A stretch of 64,000 nt of DNA. Origin: Vibrio coralliilyticus ATCC BAA-450. GTDB lineage: Bacteria > Pseudomonadota > Gammaproteobacteria > Enterobacterales > Vibrionaceae. The first letter of the stretch is position 1, and the number at the start of each line of letters is the position of its first letter. The notes under the pieces are model-generated. The model was not told the DNA's origin. It saw only the letters and a program-made list of their open reading frames with translations, and searched no databases. Location of the stretch: positions 43,771 through 107,770 of the forward strand of contig NZ_ACZN01000011.1 in assembly GCF_000176135.1 (NCBI RefSeq), written 5' to 3'. Position numbers and translations under genes: made by a program. Of the stretch, positions 43,139 to 51,952 are shown one piece after another.

Positions 43139-43190
43139 AATACCCAAGTAATCTCCGTCAAAACGGTTCTTTAGAGGTCACTTGGGTATT
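43139..43190 (-). promoter_or_regulatory. Nested inverted repeat upstream of bufA
   Basis: AATACCCAAGT (43139-43149) and ACTTGGGTATT (43180-43190) are perfect 11-bp inverted repeats. Inside lies CCGT CAAA ACGG. The element starts 33 bp upstream of the bufA start, so it may be a 5'-UTR structure or a paired operator. Confidence 0.5.
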
Positions 43191-43387
43191 TTTCACAAGC
43201 TAATTCATCAACTTGCTTAATTAAAAGGATAGAAAAAGCGCAAATAAACTTTCAGAAAAAATATAAAAAAACGCATTATTATTGGTTTTGTTTATTTAAG
43301 GCTATGTTTTATAAAGAAAATGCAACATAAAAAATTTGTGTTTTTTCTTCTGAAATAGGCAGGGTGTTTAGGTTATAATCGATTTTC

Positions 43388-43403
43388 ATGTATAGATAAC
43401 CAG
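43388..43403. promoter_or_regulatory. LexA-like SOS box upstream of uvrD
   Basis: ATGTATAGATAACCAG differs at three positions from the E. coli uvrD LexA box CTGTATATATACCCAG. It sits 15 bp before the start codon. Confidence 0.65.
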
Positions 43404-43417
43404 TAGCTGAACTCATA

Positions 43418-45589
43418 ATGGATCCTTCATTACTTCTTGACGGCCTCAACGATAAGCAGCGTGAAGCCGTTGCCGCTCCACTTGAAAATTTACTTGTCCT
43501 AGCGGGCGCGGGGAGTGGTAAAACCCGGGTGCTGGTGCACCGTATCGCGTGGCTGATGTCGGTGGAGCAGGCGTCTCCTTTTTCCATTATGTCGGTGACG
43601 TTTACTAATAAAGCCGCAGCGGAAATGCGAGGCCGTATTGAAGAGCTGATGATGGGCAGTGCTTCTGGGATGTGGAACGGCACCTTCCATGGTATCTGTC
43701 ATCGTATTCTGCGCGCGCATTACCTTGATGCTAAATTGCCGGAAGATTTTCAGATCATCGATACGGATGACCAGCAAAGACTGCTGCGTCGTCTCATCAA
43801 AGCGCAAAATCTGGATGAAAAGCAGTGGCCAGCACGTCAAGTGAGCTGGTGGATCAACGGCAAGAAAGACGAAGGTCTGCGTCCAAATCATATTGACGCT
43901 TACCACGATCCTGTGACTAAAACCTATCTGCAGCTCTACACGGCTTATCAGGAAGCGTGTGACCGTGCGGGTTTGGTCGACTTCGCCGAAATTCTTCTGC
44001 GTGCTCATGAGTTGTTGCGTGATAACAAATTTGTCCGCGAGCACTATCAGGCACGCTTTAAACATATCTTGGTGGATGAGTTCCAAGATACCAACAACAT
44101 TCAATACGCTTGGCTGCGAATGATGGCTGGTCCAGAGTCACACGTGATGATTGTAGGGGACGATGATCAGTCTATATATGGTTGGCGCGGTGCTAAGATT
44201 GAAAACATTGAGAAGTTCACCCGCGAATTCCCAAGCGTAAACACCATTCGTCTGGAACAAAACTACCGCTCGACCAAAACCATCCTTGAAGCGTCCAACA
44301 CTCTGATTGCCAATAACACCGAGCGTATGGGTAAAGAGCTATGGACTGATGGCGTCGAAGGTGAGCCTATCTCGGTTTACTCTGCTTACAACGAGTTGGA
44401 TGAAGCCCGTTTCGCGGTCAACAAGATTAAAGAATGGCAGGAAAAAGGTGGTGCACTGAATGATGCCGCCATGCTCTACCGTAACAACGCCCAGTCTCGT
44501 GTATTGGAAGAAGCGTTAATTCAGGCTGGCTTGCCATATCGTATCTACGGTGGCATGCGATTCTTCGAGCGTCAGGAAATCAAAGATGCGCTGAGCTATC
44601 TAAGATTGATGGCAAACCGCAATGACGACGCGGCGTTTGAGCGCGTGGTTAATACACCAACACGTGGGCTCGGGGACAAAACCTTAGAGACGATTCGTTT
44701 TGCAGCGCGGGATCGTGGTTGCACCATGTGGCAAGCGAGTGTTGCTTTGCTCGATGAGCAAGTTCTGGCTGGTCGAGCGGCGGGGGCGTTAAGCCGTTTC
44801 GTTGAGCTGGTCAGCGCGCTGGAGGATGATACTTGTGAAATGTCTCTGCATGAGCAGACCGACCACGTGATCAAATACTCCGGCTTGTTCGCTATGTACG
44901 AGCAGGAAAAAGGTGAAAAGTCCAAAGCACGCATTGAGAACTTGGAAGAGTTGGTAACGGCAACGCGTCAGTTCGAAAAGCCGGAAGAAGCAGAAGAAAT
45001 GACCTTGCTTACGGCATTCCTGACCCACGCCGCGCTTGAGGCGGGTGAAGGTCAGGCCGATGAGTTCGAAGATGCGGTGCAACTGATGACCTTGCACAGT
45101 GCAAAAGGTCTGGAATTCCCACTGGTGTTTATGGTCGGCGTCGAAGAGGGGATGTTCCCAAGTCAGATGTCCGCTGAAGAAGCTGGGCGCTTAGAAGAAG
45201 AGCGCCGACTTTGCTACGTGGGGATGACACGTGCGATGGAGAAACTCTACATCACTTATGCTGAGATGCGTCGCTTGTACGGTCAGGACAAATACCATAA
45301 ACCGTCGCGCTTTATTCGTGAATTGCCAGAAGGCTGCTTAGATGAAGTGCGTATGAAAGCGCAGGTCAGTCGCCCAGCAAGCTCGGGGCGTTTCAGTCAG
45401 ACTGTGGTCAAAGAGAGTTTCAATGAAACTGGCTTTAGCCTAGGTGCAAGGGTGATGCATCCAAAATTTGGTGAAGGGACGATCATCAATTTTGAAGGCA
45501 GTGGTCCACAGAGCCGAGTTCAAGTCGCATTCAATGGTGAAGGCATCAAATGGTTGGTGACGGCTTACGCTAAGTTGGAAAAGCTCTAA
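43418..45589 (+). CDS. uvrD: UvrD, DNA helicase II
   Basis: The 723-residue SF1A helicase starts MDPSLLLDGLNDKQREAVAAP, the UvrD pattern. Walker [10 protein letters not shown], motif II VDEFQDTN, motif [16 protein letters not shown] and motif VI VGMTRAMEKL are complete. The C-terminal Tudor-like tail (FSLGARVMHPKFGEGTIINFEG) binds UvrB and RNA polymerase. It removes excised DNA in nucleotide-excision and mismatch repair. The LexA-like box just upstream fits SOS control. Confidence 0.96.
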   Translation: MDPSLLLDGLNDKQREAVAAPLENLLVLAGAGSGKTRVLVHRIAWLMSVEQASPFSIMSVTFTNKAAAEMRGRIEELMMGSASGMWNGTFHGICHRILRAHYLDAKLPEDFQIIDTDDQQRLLRRLIKAQNLDEKQWPARQVSWWINGKKDEGLRPNHIDAYHDPVTKTYLQLYTAYQEACDRAGLVDFAEILLRAHELLRDNKFVREHYQARFKHILVDEFQDTNNIQYAWLRMMAGPESHVMIVGDDDQSIYGWRGAKIENIEKFTREFPSVNTIRLEQNYRSTKTILEASNTLIANNTERMGKELWTDGVEGEPISVYSAYNELDEARFAVNKIKEWQEKGGALNDAAMLYRNNAQSRVLEEALIQAGLPYRIYGGMRFFERQEIKDALSYLRLMANRNDDAAFERVVNTPTRGLGDKTLETIRFAARDRGCTMWQASVALLDEQVLAGRAAGALSRFVELVSALEDDTCEMSLHEQTDHVIKYSGLFAMYEQEKGEKSKARIENLEELVTATRQFEKPEEAEEMTLLTAFLTHAALEAGEGQADEFEDAVQLMTLHSAKGLEFPLVFMVGVEEGMFPSQMSAEEAGRLEEERRLCYVGMTRAMEKLYITYAEMRRLYGQDKYHKPSRFIRELPEGCLDEVRMKAQVSRPASSGRFSQTVVKESFNETGFSLGARVMHPKFGEGTIINFEGSGPQSRVQVAFNGEGIKWLVTAYAKLEKL

Positions 45590-45683
45590 TTTTATCTTGC
45601 TCACACTCTGGCGGTTAAATTTTGCTCTTATGTCGAGCTTGTTTAAATAATAGGTAGGCAACGTCTGATAAGAGGAAATCGCT

Positions 45684-46139
45684 ATGCCGTTCAAACAGTT
45701 GGCGAACCACCAACAAGATCTAACTGCTGAACTTAATGCCATTGCTCAGCAGTTTGGTCTTCACTCTCTATTGATCATGGAGTCGACACCAGAAACCATG
45801 ATTGTTTTTGCTGCCAACCAACAACCCATTTATAACGCCGGAGATGCAGGGCCTAAGAGCGTCCAGCCCGGTTGTCATGAGCTTTACTGCGAGCGGGTTG
45901 TGGATACTCAATCGCCTTTACTTGTCGCAGATGCGGCGGCAGATGAAGAGTGGCGAGGCAACGAAGATCTGGTGAAGTTTGGTTTAGGCGTCTATTACGG
46001 ATTGCCTATCATGCATCGCGGAGAAGCGATTGGTACGGTGTGTGCACTGAATGATAAAGCGTTCGATTTCGCTGAGGGAGAGCCTAGTGCTATTGAGCGC
46101 TTAAATCAGCTTAAGCTTCGAATTGAGCAGTTGTTATAG
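45684..46139 (+). CDS. Small GAF-domain protein
   Basis: The 151-residue protein is a single GAF domain: CHELYCERVVDTQSPLLVADAAADEEW and GVYYGLPIMHRGEAIGTVCALNDK. Such stand-alone domains include fRMsr (free methionine sulfoxide reductases) and ligand sensors, but the catalytic Cys pattern of fRMsr is not clear here. Single gene, role unknown. Confidence 0.75.
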   Translation: MPFKQLANHQQDLTAELNAIAQQFGLHSLLIMESTPETMIVFAANQQPIYNAGDAGPKSVQPGCHELYCERVVDTQSPLLVADAAADEEWRGNEDLVKFGLGVYYGLPIMHRGEAIGTVCALNDKAFDFAEGEPSAIERLNQLKLRIEQLL

Positions 46140-46143
46140 AATG

Positions 46144-46170
46144 AAAAGAGCGGCGATGAGCCGCTCTTTT
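46144..46170. terminator. Bidirectional terminator between the GAF gene and tpx
   Basis: AAAAGAGCGGC GATGA GCCGCTCTTTT lies between the two convergent genes. Confidence 0.92.
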
Positions 46171-46184
46171 GGATCTTGAGGGAC

Positions 46185-46682
46185 TTAGATCGCAGCAAGT
46201 GCTGACTGGTAATCCGGTTCTTCAGTGATTTCGCTGACAAGCTGTGAATGAGTGATCAAACCTTCTTCATTTAGGCAAACTACCGCTCGTGCTGTCAGGC
46301 CTGCTAATGGACCTTCTGAGATTGCGACACCGTAGTCTTGAGCGAACTGTGGTGAACGGAACGTTGAGGCATGCTGAACCCCTTCAATGCCTTCAACCTC
46401 GCAGAAGCGGCCCGCGGCAAATGGCAAATCTGCTGAGATACAAACTACCACTGCATTGTCTTTTCCTGCTGCCTGCTCATTAAAGTGACGAACACTCTGA
46501 GCACATACTGGCGTATCTATACTTGGGAAAATATTCAGGATGACTTTTTTGCCTTGCAGCGACGATAGCGTCAGCTCAGACAAATCGCCGGCTGTCAGAG
46601 CAAAGTCTGCTGCCTGAGTGCCTTTTTGTGGAAATTCGCCTGATACCGGAACTGGGTTGCCCTGAAATGTTACCTTGTTCAT
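46185..46682 (-). CDS. tpx: Thiol peroxidase Tpx (atypical 2-Cys peroxiredoxin)
   Basis: The 165-residue enzyme has the peroxidatic cysteine C60 (PSIDTPVC) and resolving cysteine C94 (GRFCEVEGI), as in E. coli Tpx. It reduces lipid and hydrogen peroxides with thioredoxin. It starts MNKVTFQGNPV. Length and motif agree with the family. Confidence 0.95.
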   Translation of the reverse strand: MNKVTFQGNPVPVSGEFPQKGTQAADFALTAGDLSELTLSSLQGKKVILNIFPSIDTPVCAQSVRHFNEQAAGKDNAVVVCISADLPFAAGRFCEVEGIEGVQHASTFRSPQFAQDYGVAISEGPLAGLTARAVVCLNEEGLITHSQLVSEITEEPDYQSALAAI

Positions 46683-46823
46683 TTTTTCTTCCTTATTGAT
46701 AGTGTTTATCGTGATTGAACTTACATCACGACGTTAACCTAGCACGTGGTTGGTGGGGAACAAAAAAAATGTCAAAAGTTAGATGCGAGTAAATCTTGAT
46801 GAATTTTTAGAGACGCAGATAAA

Positions 46824-46857
46824 GAAAAACCCCGAGGGCTTGCGCCCATCGGGGTTA
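46824..46857 (-). terminator. Terminator of the second CsrB-like RNA
   Basis: On the minus strand AACCCCGA pairs with TCGGGGTT around an inner GGGC GCAA GCCC, followed by TTTTT. Confidence 0.9.
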
Positions 46858-47228
46858 TAGTCTTACTCGCAGCAATCCGGCTACTAGAAGTGCTCCATGC
46901 ATCAAATCCTTGATAGTATGCTGATGTCCTTCAGCTTAGTCCATTCATCGCCATCCTAGCGGTGTCCTTGACCCTATCCTGGTCTGCTAACAATCCTCGT
47001 TAGCTCACTTCGCTTGTTCCTTGAGCGGTGTCCTTTTCATCATCCTGATGATAAGTCCTTTCCTCGTCCAGAGGTGTCCATTTCCCATCCCTAGTAGCAA
47101 CCATCCTAGTTACTATTGAGTCCGTTCAATGTCCTATTCGCTATCCTTGCCGATTGTTCATCCTGAGCAACCGTATCTTCTTCCTGAAGATTACCAAATC
47201 CGTGGTAATTCCTGTTCCGTGTCAGCAT
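46825..47228 (-). ncRNA. CsrB-family sRNA, CsrA-sequestering (copy 2)
   Basis: Read on the minus strand, about 400 nt contain roughly 29 GGA motifs (many AGGA, e.g. CAGGATGATG, AAGGACACCG), followed by a strong terminator. No protein-coding frame fits. The 5' end is set approximately by the GGAAGGATGCTGACACGGAA sequence near 47228 and a weak promoter (TTGCTG-16 bp-TAATAT) before it. It has more GGA sites than the copy at 1.2 kb. Vibrio Csr RNAs titrate CsrA; the paralogue number cannot be assigned from this window. Confidence 0.9.
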
Positions 47229-47389
47229 CCTTCCGACAGGTTTAATATTACGTTTTTGACGGTTTTCAGCAATAGCACAGAATTTGACTTATTGAATAAA
47301 AGTTTGGTCAAAATTAGAACATTTCCTTTTATTACAATAGGATATGTACGATAAGTTGTAATACTCTCACTAAAAAAGCTATTTTTGCT

Positions 47390-47435
47390 CACCAGCCTGT
47401 AAGAGATCTCGCACAAGCCGGTGAGCAGATCGACG
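47390..47435 (-). terminator. Terminator-like 14-bp hairpin after ggt, with the VarA/UvrY site inside it
   Basis: On the minus strand GCTCACCGGCTTGT pairs with ACAGGCTGGTGAGC (two G-U pairs) around a 12-base loop. It is followed by an A-rich then T-rich stretch, AAAAATAGCTTTTTT. Confidence 0.65.
47398..47415. promoter_or_regulatory. Strong VarA/UvrY (GacA-type) activator site for the second CsrB-like RNA
   Basis: TGTAAGAGATCTCGCACA is a near-perfect match to the UvrY palindrome TGTGAGAGATCTCTTACA, about 180 bp upstream of the RNA start, as at E. coli csrB. Similar to the half-site at 1058-1075 in front of copy 1. Confidence 0.7.
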
Positions 47436-49184
47436 CTATTGGCCGATAGCGGCACCTTCGCGTCTTGGGTCTGCAGCGCCTTCTAATTCATTATTTTTGA
47501 ATAGAATTGCGTGTAGGCCAGAATTTAAGTCACGAATATTCACTTCGAAACCCATTTTCTCCAGCTCCGATTTGAACTTTTCTGCCTCTGTACCTTGCTC
47601 AATATCTAATGTACCGAAGCGATTCAGTAAGTGTGGCTGGTTGATGGCTTGTTGAATATCCATATCCCATTGCGTGTGAGCAATGATCGCTTGGGCAACA
47701 TAACCGATGATGCGGCTGCCACCTGGAGAGCCGATCGCCATGTAAGGTTTGTCGTCTTGCATGATGATGGTCGGTGCCATTGAGGAGCGAGGGCGTTTGC
47801 CCGGCTCTAAGCGGTTGGCGATAGGGTAGCCATCTTTGTGGGTACGAAACGAGAAGTCGGTCAGCTCGTTGTTGAGCAGGAACCCATTGGTCATCAAGCG
47901 TGAACCAAACGCGTTCTCAATCGTGGTGGTGATCGACACTACGTTGCCCTCTTTATCAACCACATTGAAGTGGCTGGTAGATGGCAGTTCGATGGATTCA
48001 TCACGGCTTTGGCGCTGAGCGTAGTCCCAAGGTGGTGTGCCCGCTGGTGCTGACTCGAGTGCTTTCCCTGGCGTGATCAGTTTCGCGCGCTGTTTAAGGT
48101 AGTCTGAGTTGATCAAACCTTGAGTTGGCATAGGGACAAAATCTTCATCGGCCATGTACATGCCACGGTCTGCAAAGGCTAAGCGTGAAGCATCGGCGAT
48201 AACTTGCCAAGATTTGGCGTTATCAGGGCCCCAGTTTTTGAGATCAAACTGCTCTGTCATCGCCAGAATCTGACCCACGGTAAGGGCGCCAGAACTTGGT
48301 GGACCCATTCCGCAGATGTCGTAGCTCAGATAAGCGGAACAGACAGGTTGGCGCTGTTTTATTTGGTAAGCATCGAAATCGGCTTGTGCCAGTACGCCCG
48401 GGTTGCCAGCGGCTGACTGAACGGTACTGACAATATCGCTTGCAATCTTGCCCTGATAAAAGGCATCTGCACCACCTTTGGCGATGGCTTCGAGAGTCGC
48501 CGCGTATTCAGGATTCTTTAGTAATGTGCCTTGCTGCTTGGCAGAGCCATCACTATTAAAGAAATAGGCTTTTGTGGCAGGGAAACGCGACAGGCGCTCT
48601 GCATCTTTCTCAATTAAGGTTGCTAGACGAGGGCTGATGGTAAAACCGTTCTTAGCGACTTCGACCACAGGCTCAATCAGCTTTTTCCATTCAAGCTTGC
48701 CGTATTTCTGATGAGTATCCCACATCAGTTTTACGGTACCTGGCGTACCGACAGAACGGCCACCTACGACGGCATCGTAAAACTGCATCGGTTCGCCCTT
48801 CTCATCTTGGAAAAGGCGAGGGGTTGCGGCTAAAGGCGCAGTTTCACGGCCATCATAAGTCGTTAACTGCTGCTTTTTGGCATCCCAGTAAACCAAGAAG
48901 GCGCCGCCACCAATCCCTGAGGATTGCGGTTCAACCAGACCCAGCATGAGCTGAGTGGTAACCATAGCATCGATAGCGTTGCCGCCTTGCTTGAGGATAT
49001 CAGCGCCCGCTTGTGTCGCGAGCGGGTTGGCGGCGGTGACCATCCAGTCTTTGGCCTTAACCAGTTGCTTTTGTTCTAAGCCACTACTGTGTTCTGGGGC
49101 AACTGAATCGGCAGCCTGATTCGCGGCAGCACCAACGGACGTTAATAATAGGCACGTCGTTAGGAAAGTATGTTTCCACTGCAT
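47436..49184 (-). CDS. ggt: Gamma-glutamyltranspeptidase
   Basis: The 582-residue periplasmic enzyme starts MQWKHTFLTTCLLLTSVGAAA with a signal peptide. It is made as a proenzyme and cleaved before the catalytic threonine in PSTSHFNVVDKEGN. The later GSPGGSRI motif binds the glutamyl group. It hydrolyses or transfers the gamma-glutamyl group of glutathione. The ATG at 49182-49184 has GGAG six bases upstream, so I reject the 57-residue longer ORF, which overlaps the lysE gene. Confidence 0.95.
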   Translation of the reverse strand: MQWKHTFLTTCLLLTSVGAAANQAADSVAPEHSSGLEQKQLVKAKDWMVTAANPLATQAGADILKQGGNAIDAMVTTQLMLGLVEPQSSGIGGGAFLVYWDAKKQQLTTYDGRETAPLAATPRLFQDEKGEPMQFYDAVVGGRSVGTPGTVKLMWDTHQKYGKLEWKKLIEPVVEVAKNGFTISPRLATLIEKDAERLSRFPATKAYFFNSDGSAKQQGTLLKNPEYAATLEAIAKGGADAFYQGKIASDIVSTVQSAAGNPGVLAQADFDAYQIKQRQPVCSAYLSYDICGMGPPSSGALTVGQILAMTEQFDLKNWGPDNAKSWQVIADASRLAFADRGMYMADEDFVPMPTQGLINSDYLKQRAKLITPGKALESAPAGTPPWDYAQRQSRDESIELPSTSHFNVVDKEGNVVSITTTIENAFGSRLMTNGFLLNNELTDFSFRTHKDGYPIANRLEPGKRPRSSMAPTIIMQDDKPYMAIGSPGGSRIIGYVAQAIIAHTQWDMDIQQAINQPHLLNRFGTLDIEQGTEAEKFKSELEKMGFEVNIRDLNSGLHAILFKNNELEGAADPRREGAAIGQ

Positions 49185-49279
49185 CTTGTTCTCCTTGTTA
49201 TTTATGCAGCGACAAGAGTGACAGTGGAGTAACTTTGAGTCTAAGGATTTGTTATGAAAATGTAATCTCGAATCAAATT

Positions 49280-49948
49280 TTAGACACTTGAAAGCAGGGC
49301 GGACAGGGATTGCCACAAAATGCTTAGGCCGATAAGTGTGAATAGCACGCCACAAAGGCTATCGATATATACGGCCAGAGAATGAATTTTTCTCTGCATA
49401 CGTTGAGTTGATAAGGCCCAAGCAAGAAACGAGAACCATAGCAAAGACAGCCCCCAAAGAATGACCAACGCCATTCCTTTGCCGGTTAATGACATACTGG
49501 CTGGCACTAAGCTCGACATCAGGCTGACAAAGAATACCAACGCCTTTGGGTTGAGGATGTTAGTGGCAAAGCCGCGCGAAAAAGCCTGACGCTTGTTGTT
49601 CAGTAATAAGCTGGTTTGAGCGGGCGGCTCGTCGTTTTGCTTGTTATTACGTAGTGTTAACCAACTGGCCTTGAGTGCGCCGTAGCCTAGGTAGAATAAG
49701 TAACTACCGCCAGCGAGTTGCAGCACCGCAAATAAAGTCGGCTGCTGGTGAACAAGGTAGCTGACGCCCGTTAGGCTCAGTACAGAGTGAAGCAGAATGC
49801 CAAACGACAAGCCAAGCGCAATGTATAAGCCCGTCTGGCGACCATAACGTGTTGCGTTTTGTACCACTAGCGCGAAATCCGGCCCAGGGCTCATCAAAGC
49901 GATAAAGTGGACAGTGGCTAACGTGGCAAGAATGGTCAGTTCGTTCAT
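49280..49948 (-). CDS. LysE-family amino-acid exporter
   Basis: The 222-residue protein has about six membrane helices and the RhtB/LysE hallmark HFIALMSPGPDFALVVQNATRYGRQTG near the N-terminus. GFATNILNPKALVFFVSL is the second signature. It exports amino acids or their derivatives. It lies 63 bp after the AraC gene, likely in one operon with it. Substrate unknown. Confidence 0.88.
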   Translation of the reverse strand: MNELTILATLATVHFIALMSPGPDFALVVQNATRYGRQTGLYIALGLSFGILLHSVLSLTGVSYLVHQQPTLFAVLQLAGGSYLFYLGYGALKASWLTLRNNKQNDEPPAQTSLLLNNKRQAFSRGFATNILNPKALVFFVSLMSSLVPASMSLTGKGMALVILWGLSLLWFSFLAWALSTQRMQRKIHSLAVYIDSLCGVLFTLIGLSILWQSLSALLSSV

Positions 49949-50011
49949 GGTAAGGCTCTTTGATAATTGATGACCGGATTGTGCCCTGTTCGAAAGAGTA
50001 ATGATTGTAAA

Positions 50012-50812
50012 TTATTGGCACTGAACCTTAGAAGGGGGAACACCATAAGTGGCTTTAAACGCTTTGCTGAAATGGGCTTGGTCGTAGAAACCAATCTGGT
50101 GTGCCACTTCGGTACCGCAGACACCGCTTTTGAGCAATTTAAAACCTTGCTCTAAGCGCAGGCGGCTCAGCCAGGCGTAAGGTGTCAGACCAACTTTGGC
50201 TTTGAAGTGACGCTGGAACTGCGTTGGACTGAGGTCACACAGCTGGGAGAGTTGTTCAAGTCTGACTGGCTGCGCCAGATTCTCCATCAGATAGTCTTTT
50301 AACGTTGAGACTGACTGATTACCTAGCGGGACAACAGGCTTTTGCTCCAGAGCACCATAATGGGTGAAAAGCTGTTCGAAGCCTTCGTAAGGCAGGCAGT
50401 CTTTCGCCAGCTGACTGAGTTGGTTATCGGCTAACGCACTGTGCAACTGAGCGAGAGGATTGAAGATGCGCGAATCGGAGACAATCAACTGATTGAATTG
50501 GATCTGAGCGCTGTTTTGTTTCAGCTCGGCTAATTCACTGAACCATTCCGGCTCGACGGAGAACACGCGCACTTGATAGCCACTGTCGAGCATAGAGCGC
50601 CCGTCATGCAGTTCATCCGGTGGCATGATGACAATTTGCCCGGCGCCAACATTGTGGCTCTGACCTTGATAATGGAATTTTTGCTGGCCGTGTGTGATCA
50701 ACCCGATATGAAAATCAAGATGATAGTGGCGCTGAAAGGCAAACTTCTGATAGTTGGCTTCAATCAGGCTAATCTCTTTATTCTGTGTCGTGTGATAGTT
50801 GACCTGGTCCAT
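50012..50812 (-). CDS. AraC-family regulator linked to the LysE exporter
   Basis: The 266-residue protein has an N-terminal cupin sensor (HYHLDFHIGLITHGQQKFHYQGQ, IVIMPPDELHDG). Two C-terminal helix-turn-helix units follow (LEQLSQLCDLSPTQFQRHFKAKVGLTPYAWL and EVAHQIGFYDQAHFSKAFKATYGVPP). It precedes the LysE exporter gene and probably controls it in response to an amino acid. Confidence 0.88.
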   Translation of the reverse strand: MDQVNYHTTQNKEISLIEANYQKFAFQRHYHLDFHIGLITHGQQKFHYQGQSHNVGAGQIVIMPPDELHDGRSMLDSGYQVRVFSVEPEWFSELAELKQNSAQIQFNQLIVSDSRIFNPLAQLHSALADNQLSQLAKDCLPYEGFEQLFTHYGALEQKPVVPLGNQSVSTLKDYLMENLAQPVRLEQLSQLCDLSPTQFQRHFKAKVGLTPYAWLSRLRLEQGFKLLKSGVCGTEVAHQIGFYDQAHFSKAFKATYGVPPSKVQCQ

Positions 50813-50883
50813 AAAACAAAAAAGATTGGTGAAACTTTCACCAAGCTTATATCGGCTGTGTCACATTGTCTTGTAAAAAACGA

Positions 50884-51798
50884 TCACTTTGCCGTTGCAA
50901 CTTTGCGTGATTGCTTGCTGGTTTTAAGGCCGTCGAAGCTAAAGACCACTAGCGCGCCCCAGATAAAGGCGAAGGTGATGGCCTTGTCTGTGGTAAAGGC
51001 CTCGCCGTACACCAGTACCGCCAGCAAGAACATCAGGCTTGGGCCAATGTACTGGAAAAAGCCCAGAGTTGAGAGCTTAAGGCGTGTGGCAGCGCCAGTG
51101 AAACACAACAGCGGCAAAGTGGTGATAACACCAGCGGAGATCAGCAGTAGGTTTAGGTTCATCGGGTTCGCTGAAAAATCGGAAGTCGGAGAATCGGCAA
51201 TCCACAATAAATACACCGCTGCGGCAGGCAGCATTACCAGTGTTTCAATGAATAGGCCCGTTTGAGCATCTAAGCTGACTTTCTTACGCAATAGTCCGTA
51301 AAAACCAAATGTCAGTGCCAGAGCAATGGCGACGGTAGGCACAGAGCCAAAAGCGATCAGCTGAACCATCACACCACAAGCTGCCAGTGCCACAGCAAAC
51401 CACTGCAATTTACGTAGCCGCTCGCCTAAGAACAACATGCCGAGCAGCACATTAATCAGAGGGTTGATGTAGTAACCGAGACTGGCATCTAGCATGTGAT
51501 TGGCATTTACCGCCCAGATAAAAATCAGCCAGTTCACTCCCACGAGTAGTGAGGTAGAAACCAGAAACAGCATTTTGGTTTTGGAGCGAATCACATCTCG
51601 TACACCACGCCAGCGACGACCTACATGTAGCAATACCGCTAATAGAACAAAAGACCACACCACTCGATGGCTGAGGATTTCAAACGGTGAAACCTCACTA
51701 ATGGCTTTAAAATAGATCGGTGCAATGCCCCACATGGTGTAGGCACCTATGGCGAGAAGGACGCCTTGCCGTGCTCTTTGCTGTTCTTCTGGTGTCAT
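50884..51798 (-). CDS. rarD: RarD-type EamA/DMT transporter
   Basis: The 304-residue protein has ten predicted membrane helices in two EamA halves. The N-terminus (QGVLLAIGAYTMWGIAPIYFKAI, SHRVVWSFVLL) matches RarD, the predicted chloramphenicol-sensitivity permease of E. coli (296 residues). Its transport substrate is not established. Divergent from recQ. Confidence 0.9.
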   Translation of the reverse strand: MTPEEQQRARQGVLLAIGAYTMWGIAPIYFKAISEVSPFEILSHRVVWSFVLLAVLLHVGRRWRGVRDVIRSKTKMLFLVSTSLLVGVNWLIFIWAVNANHMLDASLGYYINPLINVLLGMLFLGERLRKLQWFAVALAACGVMVQLIAFGSVPTVAIALALTFGFYGLLRKKVSLDAQTGLFIETLVMLPAAAVYLLWIADSPTSDFSANPMNLNLLLISAGVITTLPLLCFTGAATRLKLSTLGFFQYIGPSLMFLLAVLVYGEAFTTDKAITFAFIWGALVVFSFDGLKTSKQSRKVATAK

Positions 51799-51952
51799 TG
51801 ACGTTTACTCAAAGGATGATTTTTGCAAAAGGAAGCATCCAGTATACGAATGAGTCAGTTAATCACCTAGCAATTTGCGGTTTTATTCACATCCGAACAC
51901 TACTACAATGTGCCCTTTGCATTTCCCCACTCTTTGCTCAATCGAGATATCA

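Noticed and set aside
46830..47240. TCC-rich tract resembling a CRISPR or tandem repeat
   Set aside because: Spacing is irregular and no unit repeats exactly. Read on the minus strand it is a GGA-rich CsrB-type RNA with a terminator.
47154..47455. Small ORFs of 66 and 77 codons near the second csr RNA
   Set aside because: They cross the RNA, its promoter and the ggt terminator and have no supporting features.
49185..49355. 57-residue N-terminal extension of ggt
   Set aside because: It would hide the signal peptide, lacks a ribosome site and overlaps the lysE gene.
50573..51265. 230-codon plus-strand ORF over the AraC and rarD genes
   Set aside because: It spans parts of two convincing minus-strand genes and shows no domain.
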